From NCBI GenBank assembly GCA_045646905.1, contig JAZRLP010000017.1, positions 45,159 through 109,158 on the forward strand: a stretch of DNA of 64,000 nt. Direction: 5' to 3'. The notes under the pieces were generated by a model. That model saw only the letters and a list, made by a program, of their open reading frames with translations, did no database searches and was not told the DNA's origin. This document shows, piece by piece, positions 34,938-43,828 of this stretch. This DNA is from RGIG4079 sp045646905 (GTDB lineage Bacteria; Bacteroidota; Bacteroidia; Bacteroidales; Muribaculaceae). Each line of letters begins with the position of its first letter. The stretch's first letter is position 1. Position numbers and translations under genes: made by a program.

Positions 34938-36134
34938 ATGCTAAACATTATACTTTTTGACGCATCGGAGGTGCGTGATAATTTGTTGCCGATGACATTT
35001 ACTCGTCCGGTGGCCGATTTGCGTGTGGGGATATTGACTATTCGCGAAAAGTGGGAGCATATGCTTGAAGGTGCTTATTCCTACATCACAACCGATTACC
35101 TTTGTGAGAAATATCCTGCAATAGTAGGCGAGGATAACTTGTTTATCGCGGGCAATGTGTGCCCCATAGGGTCGTTTGTGGCAAGAGTTGAGGCGTTGAG
35201 TCAGGGCGAGGCATTGTTGTCGCCAAATGGCGCGCTAATGGCTTTTCGTGGCAGTATTGATGACTTTTATGCACGCAATTTTGCTTGTGAAATAGTGCGT
35301 GACGATGATTGCCTCACGATAAAGATGCTATATGATATTTTTATGGAAAATCATCGTGGCATCGTTGAAGATTTTGCTTTATTGACACATAATCGCACAA
35401 GCCAACCATTGAGTGATACAAATACCGTTATCGGTGCATCTGTTGATGCTGATGGCTCCCCAATGATATTTATTGAAGAGGGTGCTGTGGTGGAAGGAGC
35501 AATGCTCAATGTGAAGAATGGACCTATATATGTGGGGCATGATGCCGAGGTTATGGAGGGAAGTTGCCTCCGTGGGCCAGTTGCGTTGTGTGAGCATGCT
35601 GTGGTAAACATGGGCACTCGCATGTATGGTGCCACAACACTGGGCCCTTATTGCAAAGTGGGGGGCGAGGTGAATAATGTGGTGATGATGGGTTACTCCA
35701 ATAAGGCCCACGACGGATTCCTTGGAAATGCTGTGATAGGTGAGTGGTGTAATATAGGGGGTGGATCGACAGCGTCTAATCTCAAGAATGATTATACCGA
35801 GATAAAATTATGGAACTATCCGGCTCATAGATTCCTTCGCACTGGATTGCAATTTTGTGGATTGATAATGGGTGATCATTCAAAGACTGGAATAAATTGC
35901 ATGTTTAATACCGCAACAGTGCTTGGGGTGGGGGTGAATATTCATGGCGCAGGATTCCCTCGCAATTTTGTGGCATCATTTAGTGAAGGTAGTGTGACTG
36001 GCTTCGCCGATGTGCCGTTGGCTAAATTCTTTGATATTGCTCGCAGAATGATGGCACGCCGTGGACTGACTCTTACAGAGGTGGATATGCGCATATTTGA
36101 ATCAATCCACGCCATTGCCGACAATTATAAATAG
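34938..36134 (+). CDS. GlmU-like nucleotidyltransferase/acetyltransferase (Bacteroidota type)
   Basis: A 398-aa protein. The N-terminal part (ILFDASEVRDNLLPMTFTRPVADLRVGILTI) is the altered nucleotidyltransferase of the Bacteroidota alternative GlmU group, and the C-terminal half (about residues 165-370) is a left-handed beta-helix with hexapeptide repeats (IYVGHDAEVMEGSCLRGPVALCEHAVVNMG...). It probably makes UDP-GlcNAc from glucosamine-1-phosphate for cell wall and LPS; the exact activities are inferred from the family. The start is the ATG at 34938 in preference to a TTG 9 nt earlier. Confidence 0.87.
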   Translation: MLNIILFDASEVRDNLLPMTFTRPVADLRVGILTIREKWEHMLEGAYSYITTDYLCEKYPAIVGEDNLFIAGNVCPIGSFVARVEALSQGEALLSPNGALMAFRGSIDDFYARNFACEIVRDDDCLTIKMLYDIFMENHRGIVEDFALLTHNRTSQPLSDTNTVIGASVDADGSPMIFIEEGAVVEGAMLNVKNGPIYVGHDAEVMEGSCLRGPVALCEHAVVNMGTRMYGATTLGPYCKVGGEVNNVVMMGYSNKAHDGFLGNAVIGEWCNIGGGSTASNLKNDYTEIKLWNYPAHRFLRTGLQFCGLIMGDHSKTGINCMFNTATVLGVGVNIHGAGFPRNFVASFSEGSVTGFADVPLAKFFDIARRMMARRGLTLTEVDMRIFESIHAIADNYK

Positions 36135-36246
36135 CGCTTCGCAGTGCCATTTATACTCAAATTGAGTTACTAAATCAAAAAACCTAAAAAAAGATGCAAC
36201 AACGACCAAATTGCAAAAGCAAATTTGGAAGCAAATAACAAAACAA

Positions 36247-36321
36247 CTAATTACGGCGTCCAGTCATCTGTCCAAAGACATCTCCCATCAGCCAAATTGC
36301 TACGCATATCGCAAATAACAT
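36247..36321 (-). CDS. possible 24-aa hydrophobic peptide
   Basis: An ATG at 36321 opens a 24-codon frame reading MLFAICVAIWLMGDVFGQMT then GRRN. It has one hydrophobic stretch and a basic end. A TATATTTG element lies 44 nt upstream on the same strand. No family is known to me; it could be a real small membrane peptide or chance. Confidence 0.3.
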   Translation of the reverse strand: MLFAICVAIWLMGDVFGQMTGRRN

Positions 36322-36364
36322 ATATTTGAAGGTTTAAGGTTTAACAAATAAATAATTTCGTTTG

Positions 36365-36372
36365 CAAATATA
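36365..36372 (-). promoter_or_regulatory. promoter -7 element upstream of the 24-aa ORF
   Basis: TATATTTG on the minus strand; the -33 side is not clear. Confidence 0.4.
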
Positions 36373-36419
36373 CGACTGGGGTTGGGCAACACGCGTTGCA
36401 CACGAGTGTTAATAAAATT

Positions 36420-36453
36420 AAAAAGCCTCAAGCAAAATCGCTTGAGGCTTTTT
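36420..36453. terminator. bidirectional terminator downstream of yidC
   Basis: A perfect 14-bp stem (AAAAAGCCTCAAGC with its complement at 36440-36453) and a 6-nt loop, with A and T runs on both sides. Confidence 0.9.
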
Positions 36454-36476
36454 CTATATTGTAGAATCGATTTTTA

Positions 36477-38579
36477 TTAGCGGCGTTTTTTAGCTTGTTG
36501 TTTTTGTTGTTCGCGAAGCATTGCTTGTTGTTGGCGTTGAGCTTCTTCCAAGCGAGCCATGAAACCCGATTTTTTGCGAGGTTTTTTTGCATTAGCAAGC
36601 ATTTCGGCTCTTACTTTTTGTTCATCTACTAAATGACGGCAAGCATATGTTTGGATGATTGTAATCAATAGTGAGAGGAAGTAGTAGTAACTCAAACCTG
36701 AAGCGTAGTCGTTGAAGAAGAACAAGAACATTACAGGCATGAGATACATCATCCATTTCATGCCAGGCATTGATGCGCCGCCAGGTTGGTTTTGCATATT
36801 GATGTGAGTGTAGAGGATGTTGGTGACAGTCATCAACAAGCAGAATAGGCTCACATGGTTGCCAAAGTAGGTTGAAATGAATGGGATGTGAGTGGTCCAC
36901 GAGAAGATAGCGTCGGGAGCCGAGAGGTCGGTAGCCCAAAGGAATGATTGTCCACGCAACTCAATGCAAGAGGGGAAGAATGTGAACATTGCAATGAGAA
37001 TAGGCATTTGCAACAACATAGGGAGACAGCCCGAGAATGGACTTGCACCGGCTTTGCTATAAAGCTCCATTGTTTTTTGTTGCTTGGTCATTGCATCTTC
37101 GGGTTTTGGATATTTCTCGTTGATGGCTTGAATTTCGGGAGAAAGCACACGCATCTTGGCTTGTGAAATATAGCTCTTGTAGGTGAATGGGAAGAGAATG
37201 AGTTTCACAAAGATGGTCAACAATAGAATGATGATACCATAGTTAGAGATAAATCCACCGAGGAATGTGAACACAGGGATAATCAAATAGGTGTTAATCC
37301 AACGGAACAATCCCCATCCAAGAGGAATCAAACGAGTTAATTCAAGATCTTCTTCGGTTTTCACTTGGTCGTCATAGCTTGAAAGCAATGGGTAGAGGTT
37401 AGGGGTGAAAATCATGTCGAACGATGCAGGGTTTTCATCCTTTGTAGAATAAGAGATGATAGCATCTTTCACATCAAGAATTTTGAGATATCCTGGTTGG
37501 TCTTTGATGTCTTTGGTTGAAACATCGGCACGCTTGATTGAAGTGTTGGGAACGAGGACGCTTGAGAAGAATTGGTTTTTAAATGAAATCCATTTCAATT
37601 CTTGGCCGAGTTCTTCGCTTTGGTCGCCGTTTTCGGTTAGATAGTCGGGGCTATCGCCAACATATTTGTAATAAATGGTGCTGTTGCGTTCTTCAAAGGT
37701 TTTACCTTTTTCGTTGCGCGCCATTTTTTGATGCCATGACATGGTGATGTCCGACATATTTGAAGCAAATACATTTTCGATGTTTTCTTGCACGATATCC
37801 ATCTTCACGATGTAGCTTTCGCCCTTGGCAAGAGTGTATCGAATACCCCACATTGCACCACCCTCGAGATTGAGTTTCATCAAGATGGTGCTATCGTTTT
37901 GTGCTTCGGCTTCAAAGTTGAGGTCGCGAGTTTCGATATAGCCTGCTCCTGCGGGAAGTGAGAATGAGTAGTAGTCGGTAGCTCCGTTGTAAGGCACAAC
38001 ATTGGTGGTGTCGCCACCCACATATGTGTCATATTTTTTGAGCGTTACCTTTGCAATCTTACCACCTTCGCTTGAGAAATCAACTTTCATCACATCGTTT
38101 TCAAGTGAAAGAGTTTCGTTTTTGCCACTCATGTATTTGGCGAAGTTGCCATAAGAATCAAAACGATTGATTGTAGAAATGAGCGTATCTACAGCTGCTT
38201 GGGCAACTTTAGGAGTAAGTCCTTCGAGCTTGTTGTTGATGATTTTAGTAACATCGACAACGGTGTTGTTTACATTTATAGTACCAGTTACTTTAGTAGA
38301 GTCGCAACGAAGATCTACGCCATTGGTTTTAAATGCATATGTGCCATCATTTTGAGAAACTCCAGCCGATTTTACCATTGCGGTGAGTTTGCTCACATGG
38401 TTGGCGGTGAGGGTGTCAACAGTAACAACCTCTTCTTTTTTAGAGTCATTCTGTTGTGTAGCTTCAATTTGGGCTTTTTTAGCGGCAGCAATCTCTTCCT
38501 CTGAAGGTTTGTTTATATACATAAACCCGAAGATGACTGCTCCCATCAAAAGGAGCCCCAGAAGGTTGTTTTTATCCAT
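36477..38579 (-). CDS. yidC: membrane protein insertase YidC
   Basis: A 700-aa protein with a signal-anchor at residues 4-22, a large periplasmic beta domain (about 60-400), then the conserved insertase core: FVKLILFPFTYKSYISQAKMR, YSKAGASPFSGCLPMLLQMPILIAMF, and the late helices with MPVMFLFFFNDYASGLSYYY. The C-terminus is basic and Q-rich (REQQKQQAKKRR), suited to ribosome contact. It inserts and folds inner-membrane proteins. It lies 39 nt after pyrG on the same strand. Confidence 0.97.
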   Translation of the reverse strand: MDKNNLLGLLLMGAVIFGFMYINKPSEEEIAAAKKAQIEATQQNDSKKEEVVTVDTLTANHVSKLTAMVKSAGVSQNDGTYAFKTNGVDLRCDSTKVTGTINVNNTVVDVTKIINNKLEGLTPKVAQAAVDTLISTINRFDSYGNFAKYMSGKNETLSLENDVMKVDFSSEGGKIAKVTLKKYDTYVGGDTTNVVPYNGATDYYSFSLPAGAGYIETRDLNFEAEAQNDSTILMKLNLEGGAMWGIRYTLAKGESYIVKMDIVQENIENVFASNMSDITMSWHQKMARNEKGKTFEERNSTIYYKYVGDSPDYLTENGDQSEELGQELKWISFKNQFFSSVLVPNTSIKRADVSTKDIKDQPGYLKILDVKDAIISYSTKDENPASFDMIFTPNLYPLLSSYDDQVKTEEDLELTRLIPLGWGLFRWINTYLIIPVFTFLGGFISNYGIIILLLTIFVKLILFPFTYKSYISQAKMRVLSPEIQAINEKYPKPEDAMTKQQKTMELYSKAGASPFSGCLPMLLQMPILIAMFTFFPSCIELRGQSFLWATDLSAPDAIFSWTTHIPFISTYFGNHVSLFCLLMTVTNILYTHINMQNQPGGASMPGMKWMMYLMPVMFLFFFNDYASGLSYYYFLSLLITIIQTYACRHLVDEQKVRAEMLANAKKPRKKSGFMARLEEAQRQQQAMLREQQKQQAKKRR

Positions 38580-38618
38580 TATAAGTTATAAAGTGATTAA
38601 TAAATTAAGTTTAAATTC

Positions 38619-40229
38619 TTATTTTTCTTCGCCATAGTTGATTGCAGCTTTTACGAAGTCAACAATCAATGGATTGGGGCTTAAAACGGTGCTTGAGTAT
38701 TCGGGGTGGTATTGCACACCGATATACCAGCGTTTTTCGGGCATCTCAAATATTTCCACGAGTTTAGACTCGGGGTTGATACCTACGCCTTGCATGCCGT
38801 TTTGCTCAAATTGTTCGAGATATTCGTTGTTGAATTCGAAGCGATGGCGATGGCGTTCTTTGATTGTTTGTGTGCCATAGATTTTAGAAACCTTTGAGTT
38901 GGCGCGTAAGTTACAGTCAAATGAACCGAGGCGAGTGGTGCCACCCATAGTGGTAACGCTCTTTTGTTCATCCATCAAGTCGATTACTTTGTGAGGAGTA
39001 GTTGGGTCGATTTCGGTGCTGTTAGCATCGGCGATACCGAGCACATTGCGAGCAAATTCTACAGCCATGCATTGCATGCCGAGGCAGATGCCGAGGGTGG
39101 GGATATCGTTTTCACGACACCATTTCAAAGCAATATTCTTTCCTTCTACACCTCGTTGGCCTGAGCCAGGAGCCACGATGATACCGTCCATGTCTTTCAA
39201 TAGGTCGGCAACATTGCCATCGTTGATTTTCTCTGATTGGAAATAGCTCACATTTAATCGACGGTCGTTGTAAGTAGCTGCTTGGAAGAGAGATTCTTTG
39301 ATTGAGATGTATGCGTCGGGTAGTTCAACATATTTACCTACGATACCTATCTTAACATCTTTTTCGGCCGAAGCCATTTTGTTGAGGAATTGCATCCAAG
39401 GAGCCATATCGGGCTCGCCTTTAACTTCAACGCCTGTGAGACGCATGATTATTTCGTCGAGGTGTTGCTCTTGCATTTTCACAGGCACTTCATAGATTGA
39501 AGGCACATCAATTGATTGAACAACAGCTTCGGGTGCTACATTACAGAACAACGCAATTTTGCGACGAACATCGGGAGGAACATCTTTTTCGGTGCGAAGC
39601 ACAAGCACATCGGGTTGGATACCCATTTCTTGAAGTTTCTTTACCGAGTGTTGAGTTGGTTTAGTTTTGAGTTCTTTAGCAGCAGCTACATATGGAACAT
39701 AAGCGAGGTGAACGCACACGCAGTTGCGACCAAGTTCCCAACGGAGTTGGCGTACACTTTCAATGTATGGAAGTGATTCGATGTCACCTACAGTACCACC
39801 AATTTCGGTGATAACGAAGTCAAAGTTGCCAGTGTTGCCAAGGGCTTTCATGCGGCGTTTGATTTCGTCGGTGATATGAGGAACTACTTGCACGGTTTTG
39901 CCAAGGTAGTCGCCACGGCGTTCTTTTTCGATAACATGCTTGTAGATGCGACCAGTAGTGACATTGTTGGCGCGAGTAGTGGTTACATTGGTGAAGCGTT
40001 CGTAGTGACCGAGGTCGAGGTCGGCCTCATGTCCGTCGATGGTAACATAACATTCACCATGCTCATAAGGATTGAGCGTGCCAGGGTTAATGTTGATATA
40101 TGGGTCAAATTTTTGAATGGTTACTCGGTATCCACGAGCCTTCAAAAGATTTGCTATTGATGCGGAGATAATCCCTTTACCAAGAGATGAAACCACTCCA
40201 CCTGTGACAAATATAAATTTTGTTTCCAT
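38619..40229 (-). CDS. pyrG: CTP synthase
   Basis: A 536-aa enzyme. The N-terminal synthetase domain starts KFIFVTGGVVSSLGKGI (P-loop), with the TEIGGTVGDIES switch region; the C-terminal glutaminase has GICLGMQCM (nucleophile cysteine) and YHPEYSS (histidine-glutamate). It makes CTP from UTP, glutamine and ATP. Length is normal. Its promoter element is TAATTTTG at 40269-40262. Confidence 0.98.
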   Translation of the reverse strand: METKFIFVTGGVVSSLGKGIISASIANLLKARGYRVTIQKFDPYININPGTLNPYEHGECYVTIDGHEADLDLGHYERFTNVTTTRANNVTTGRIYKHVIEKERRGDYLGKTVQVVPHITDEIKRRMKALGNTGNFDFVITEIGGTVGDIESLPYIESVRQLRWELGRNCVCVHLAYVPYVAAAKELKTKPTQHSVKKLQEMGIQPDVLVLRTEKDVPPDVRRKIALFCNVAPEAVVQSIDVPSIYEVPVKMQEQHLDEIIMRLTGVEVKGEPDMAPWMQFLNKMASAEKDVKIGIVGKYVELPDAYISIKESLFQAATYNDRRLNVSYFQSEKINDGNVADLLKDMDGIIVAPGSGQRGVEGKNIALKWCRENDIPTLGICLGMQCMAVEFARNVLGIADANSTEIDPTTPHKVIDLMDEQKSVTTMGGTTRLGSFDCNLRANSKVSKIYGTQTIKERHRHRFEFNNEYLEQFEQNGMQGVGINPESKLVEIFEMPEKRWYIGVQYHPEYSSTVLSPNPLIVDFVKAAINYGEEK

Positions 40230-40261
40230 CGATTAATAATTTTGAGTTATATATTAAAGTG

Positions 40262-40269
40262 CAAAATTA
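40262..40269 (-). promoter_or_regulatory. promoter -7 element for pyrG-yidC
   Basis: TAATTTTG on the minus strand, 33 nt before the pyrG ATG. Confidence 0.55.
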
Positions 40270-40461
40270 CAAATAAATTGCGATACGATATATAAAATAT
40301 GCTCAAAAAAATGAGTAAAAAAATGGTTAAAAAGTCGAGGTAAATATATAAACAAAAAGAATGATGTGTGGGATTGTTGTTTTATAGTTAAAATCAGAGG
40401 ATATTAAAGCGTTTTTTTTATGTGAAGAAGCGTTGTCAATAGGCCTTTTATGAAAATTTCG

Positions 40462-40469
40462 TATCTTTG
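40462..40469 (+). promoter_or_regulatory. promoter -7 element for the 40483 gene
   Basis: TATCTTTG lies inside the longest frame (start 40450), so translation must begin later, at 40483. Confidence 0.55.
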
Positions 40470-40482
40470 TGAAAAAAGAAAG

Positions 40483-40914
40483 ATGCTACGACTTTATAAA
40501 TATATGCGTTATTGTTGCTATTTAATAGTGGGAACGTGGAATCATAAGTTTCATGGGGTTGCCGGACTTTCGTTTATGCTACAATTATTGGGAATATATT
40601 CATTGTTGAATGGTATTGGCATTTTAGAAAATTTAGAAGTGTGGATTCCTGTAATTATTATTGGCGTAGGACTATTGGGGCATGATTTTTGGCTAGAAAA
40701 AGATGAGAATTTTCAGTCAATTATTAATAGATATTTTAAACATCGAATGCATTTGAATCCTTGGGTGGCTCTGCTGATATATTTTTTGTTGTCATTTGCA
40801 CTCTGTTGCTTGTGTGCAATGTTTGCAAATCGTCATTATATTTTTGAATCAATCCCACCAATAGATTTATTAAATGAACAAGCGATAGTAGAAGCCTTTA
40901 AGAGGCTATTTTAA
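40483..40914 (+). CDS. small membrane protein of unknown function
   Basis: A 143-aa protein starting MLRLYKYMRYCCYL. Hydrophobic segments lie at about residues 30-48, 52-66 and 95-116, with the charged stretch WLEKDENFQSIINRYFKHR between the second and third. No known family. The start was moved from 40450 because a TATCTTTG promoter element falls between the two ATGs. The gene stands alone and ends in a terminator shared with the oxidoreductase operon. Confidence 0.7.
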   Translation: MLRLYKYMRYCCYLIVGTWNHKFHGVAGLSFMLQLLGIYSLLNGIGILENLEVWIPVIIIGVGLLGHDFWLEKDENFQSIINRYFKHRMHLNPWVALLIYFLLSFALCCLCAMFANRHYIFESIPPIDLLNEQAIVEAFKRLF

Positions 40915-40923
40915 GAAAAAAAT

Positions 40924-40951
40924 AACGACCTGGGCACAAACTCAGGTCGTT
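40924..40951. terminator. bidirectional terminator
   Basis: An 11-bp stem with one G-T pair (AACGACCTGGG at 40924-40934 against 40941-40951) and a 6-nt loop, between convergent genes. Confidence 0.8.
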
Positions 40952-40982
40952 TATTATGGAGTGAATTTAATCTGATAATGAA

Positions 40983-41519
40983 TTATTTCACAAGAGCCAT
41001 GCCACGGGCTATGGCTTCTTCGTTCATGGGAATGAGGTGATGGTGACGCTCGGGGAGGGTCTTTTTCAAGCCCTTGATTACGCTTTCAACTGGGAGCAAG
41101 TTCTTGATTTTGAGCAAAGCTCCGAGTACTACCATGTTGTAGGCTTTGGCATTTTCCATTTCAAATGTTGCTTCCATTGCATCGATGCGATAGATGTTGA
41201 TGTCGGTGCGCGTGGGGGCTTTGTGAATGCCGTAAGAGTCGTAGATGAGAGTGCCTCCAGGTTTCACTTTGCTTTCAAATTTGTCGAGACTTTGTTGGTT
41301 GAGAATTACTGCTGTGTCGTAATTATCGAGCATTGGCGAAGATATTTCGCTATCGCTGATGATTACGGTTACATTTGCAGTACCACCGCGTTGCTCGGGG
41401 CCATATGAGGGCATCCATGTCACTTCGAGGTCGTCCATGAGGGCGGCATAGGCGAGGATTTTGCCCATAGATAGCACTCCTTGTCCGCCAAATCCTGCTA
41501 TGATTAATTCTTCTTTCAT
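40983..41519 (-). CDS. 2-oxoacid:ferredoxin oxidoreductase, gamma subunit
   Basis: A 178-aa gamma subunit: MKEELIIAGFGGQGVLSMGKILA, WMPSYGPEQRGGTANVTVIISD and TAVILNQQSLDKFESKVKPGG. Together with the alpha, beta and ferredoxin-like subunits upstream it forms a complex that oxidises a 2-oxoacid (2-oxoglutarate or a branched-chain oxoacid) to an acyl-CoA and reduces ferredoxin. It overlaps the beta gene by 4 nt and is last in the operon. Confidence 0.93.
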   Translation of the reverse strand: MKEELIIAGFGGQGVLSMGKILAYAALMDDLEVTWMPSYGPEQRGGTANVTVIISDSEISSPMLDNYDTAVILNQQSLDKFESKVKPGGTLIYDSYGIHKAPTRTDINIYRIDAMEATFEMENAKAYNMVVLGALLKIKNLLPVESVIKGLKKTLPERHHHLIPMNEEAIARGMALVK

Positions 41520-42283
41520 TTTACTGTATTTTTGAGGTCGCCCAATGGGTATTTCTTAAACATATTTTCTTCCATCCACTTGTTGGACTGTGCTGGAGTC
41601 ATTTTCCAACCCGAGTTACAAGTGCTCACTATTTCTACCAATGATGTGCCGAGACCATTCATTGAGTTTTCAAATGCTTGACGAATAGCGGCTTTGGCTT
41701 TGCGCACTGCGACTGGTGTGTGAACTGCTTGGCGAGTTACATAGCAAGTGCCATCGAGTTGAGCCAAGAGTGGAGAGATAGCGAGTGGGTATCCATTAAG
41801 ATCAACGCGACGACCATAAGGGGTTGTTGATGTTTTCATTCCTTCGAGAGTGGTAGGAGCCATCTGTCCACCAGTCATCCCATAGATTCCATTATTTATG
41901 AATATGATGGCGATGTTTTCACCACGATTGGCAGCGTGAATGGTTTCGCAAGTGCCTATAGCCGAGAGGTCGCCATCACCTTGGTAGGTGAATACGAGGT
42001 TTTCGGGGTTGAGGCGTTTAGCGCCAGTTGCAACGGCAGGAGCACGGCCGTGGGCTGCTTCAATCCAGTCGATATCTACATAGTTGTAGGCAAAAACAGC
42101 ACAGCCTACGGGGGCAATGCCTATTGCCTTATCTTCCAATCCCATTTCTTCAATAACCTCGGCAACGAGTTTGTGTACCACGCCATGGCTACAGCCGGGG
42201 CAATAGTGCATGTGGTTGTCGTTGAGCAAGCGTGGCTTGGCATAAACGAGGTTTTCGGGCTTGATTATATCGTTGATATTCAT
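41516..42283 (-). CDS. 2-oxoacid:ferredoxin oxidoreductase, beta (TPP-binding) subunit
   Basis: A 255-aa subunit with CPGCSHGVVHKLVAEV and the TPP motif YQGDGDLSAIGTCETIHAANRGENIAIIFINNGIYGMTGGQ. It follows the alpha gene by 8 nt and overlaps the gamma gene by 4 nt, so the subunits are made together. Confidence 0.95.
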   Translation of the reverse strand: MNINDIIKPENLVYAKPRLLNDNHMHYCPGCSHGVVHKLVAEVIEEMGLEDKAIGIAPVGCAVFAYNYVDIDWIEAAHGRAPAVATGAKRLNPENLVFTYQGDGDLSAIGTCETIHAANRGENIAIIFINNGIYGMTGGQMAPTTLEGMKTSTTPYGRRVDLNGYPLAISPLLAQLDGTCYVTRQAVHTPVAVRKAKAAIRQAFENSMNGLGTSLVEIVSTCNSGWKMTPAQSNKWMEENMFKKYPLGDLKNTVK

Positions 42284-42291
42284 AGTCGTGA

Positions 42292-43383
42292 TTATTTTTT
42301 AGCGTCGGGGAAATAATTAAAAAACGCATCAGAGATTTCACCTAAATTGGGAACAATTCCACCAAGACGGCCGAAATGATATGTTGGCACGCGACATTGA
42401 GAAGCGAGTTTCACATCTTCAATCATTTGTCCGGCATTAAGTTCTACAACCAACATACCTTTTACGCGTTGAGATACGCGGTCGAATACTTCGGTGGGGA
42501 AAGGCCATAGTGTAATTGGTCGCACAAGGCCTACTTTGACACCTTGTTCACGCATTTCATCAATTACTTTTTGGCAAATGCGAGCCATTGAACCAAATGC
42601 AACGAAAAGATATTCAGCATCATCGGTGAGATATTCTTCGCATCGTTGCTCGTTTTGCTCGATTAAACGGTAGGTGCGTTGGAATCGATTGTTGTTTTCT
42701 TCCATCACAGCAGTGTCAAGTTCGAGCGAGGTGATAACATTTTGCTTGCGAGTGGCAGGCTTGCCAGTAATTGCCCAAGGACATTGCTCGGCAATTTGCT
42801 CTTTTGTGCGACGAGGACGGGCTGGTGGAAGAATGACTTTTTCCATCATTTGTCCTACAATACCATCGGCCAAAATCATGGCTGGGGTGCGATATTTAAA
42901 TGCAAGGTCAAAGCCGAGGTAAACAAAGTCGGCCATTTCTTGCACAGTTTTAGGAGCCAACACGATGAGATGGTAGTCGCCATGTCCACCACCTTTAGTT
43001 GCTTGGAAATAGTCGGCTTGAGATGGGTGAATAGTTCCAAGTCCAGGACCTCCACGCATCACATTGATTATCAAAGCAGGAAGTTCGGATGCAGCAATGA
43101 AAGATATGCCTTCTTGCTTAAGGCTCACGCCTGGGCTTGAAGATGAAGTCATAACTGCTTTCCCACATGAAGCACCTCCGTAAACCATATTTATCGCGGC
43201 AACTTCGCTCTCGGCTTGAAGCACTACCATGCCGGTAGTTTCCCAAGGCATTTCGGCTTCGAGAGTTTCGAGGATTTCGGATTGAGGGGTGATGGGATAG
43301 CCAAAGTAGCCATCGGCACCATATCTTATTGCAGCAAGAGCAATCGCTTCGTTGCCTTTTAATAATTTTACTTCTTCATTCAT
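42292..43383 (-). CDS. 2-oxoacid:ferredoxin oxidoreductase, alpha subunit (VorB/KorA type)
   Basis: A 363-aa subunit: KLLKGNEAIALAAIRYGADGYFGYPITPQSEI, then SSSSPGVSLKQEGISF and MRGGPGLGTIHPSQADY, and a C-terminal transketolase-like part (GLVRPITLWPFPTEVF). By resemblance it is closest to proteins named VorB (3-methyl-2-oxobutanoate) in Bacteroidota, but KorA-type 2-oxoglutarate activity is as likely; the sequence alone does not decide. Confidence 0.93.
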   Translation of the reverse strand: MNEEVKLLKGNEAIALAAIRYGADGYFGYPITPQSEILETLEAEMPWETTGMVVLQAESEVAAINMVYGGASCGKAVMTSSSSPGVSLKQEGISFIAASELPALIINVMRGGPGLGTIHPSQADYFQATKGGGHGDYHLIVLAPKTVQEMADFVYLGFDLAFKYRTPAMILADGIVGQMMEKVILPPARPRRTKEQIAEQCPWAITGKPATRKQNVITSLELDTAVMEENNNRFQRTYRLIEQNEQRCEEYLTDDAEYLFVAFGSMARICQKVIDEMREQGVKVGLVRPITLWPFPTEVFDRVSQRVKGMLVVELNAGQMIEDVKLASQCRVPTYHFGRLGGIVPNLGEISDAFFNYFPDAKK

Positions 43384-43420
43384 AATTCAATATTCTAAAA
43401 TTGATGAACTAAATATGAAT

Positions 43421-43654
43421 TTAATCGGGGATTTTTACTCGATATACTTCAATACATCCGTCGGGGCACACAGTAGCACATGCGGCGCAACCAATGCAGT
43501 CGTCGGGATTCTTCATGAACGCGAAATGATATCCACGATTATTAACTTCTTTGGGTTGAAGCAATAACACATCTTTGGGGCAAGCTACGACGCATAAATC
43601 GCATCCTTTGCAGCGTTCTTGATTGATGGTTACAGCACCTTTAATTTTAGCCAT
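43421..43654 (-). CDS. 4Fe-4S ferredoxin-like subunit of the oxidoreductase
   Basis: A 77-aa protein with two complete 4Fe-4S motifs, CKGCDLCVVACP and CIGCAACATVCP. It is the first gene of the operon, 37 nt before the alpha gene, and passes electrons from the TPP subunits to ferredoxin. Confidence 0.95.
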   Translation of the reverse strand: MAKIKGAVTINQERCKGCDLCVVACPKDVLLLQPKEVNNRGYHFAFMKNPDDCIGCAACATVCPDGCIEVYRVKIPD

Positions 43655-43692
43655 AATTAATGAAAATCTAAATGAGATTTGTTTTTATAGTG

Positions 43693-43723
43693 CAAAAATA
43701 ATGAAAGTTTTTGATAACAACAA
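43693..43723 (-). promoter_or_regulatory. promoter of the 2-oxoacid oxidoreductase operon
   Basis: On the minus strand, TTG (43723-43721), a 20-nt spacer and TATTTTTG (43700-43693), 39 nt before the ferredoxin-subunit ATG. Confidence 0.6.
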
Positions 43724-43789
43724 TCTTTGAGGCATATCATTAACCAAAGGTTGGGTAAAGGGAGAAATTAATTGAAATTAAGTTAGAGG

Positions 43790-43820
43790 TTTGAATTCTC
43801 TATAAAATGTTGTATATTTG
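43790..43820 (+). promoter_or_regulatory. promoter of the GT2 gene
   Basis: TTTG at 43790-43793, a 19-nt spacer and TATATTTG at 43813-43820. The ATG at 43829 lies only 8 nt beyond the -7 element, so the message should have a leader of a few nucleotides at most. Confidence 0.75.
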
Positions 43821-43828
43821 TGGCTAAT

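Larger units (their letters stand above)
36135..36476. other. intergenic region between the GlmU-like gene and yidC
   Basis: About 340 nt, AT-rich. It holds a possible 24-codon minus-strand ORF at 36247-36321 with a promoter element upstream (36365-36372), and the bidirectional terminator at 36420-36453. Nothing else was seen. Confidence 0.4.
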
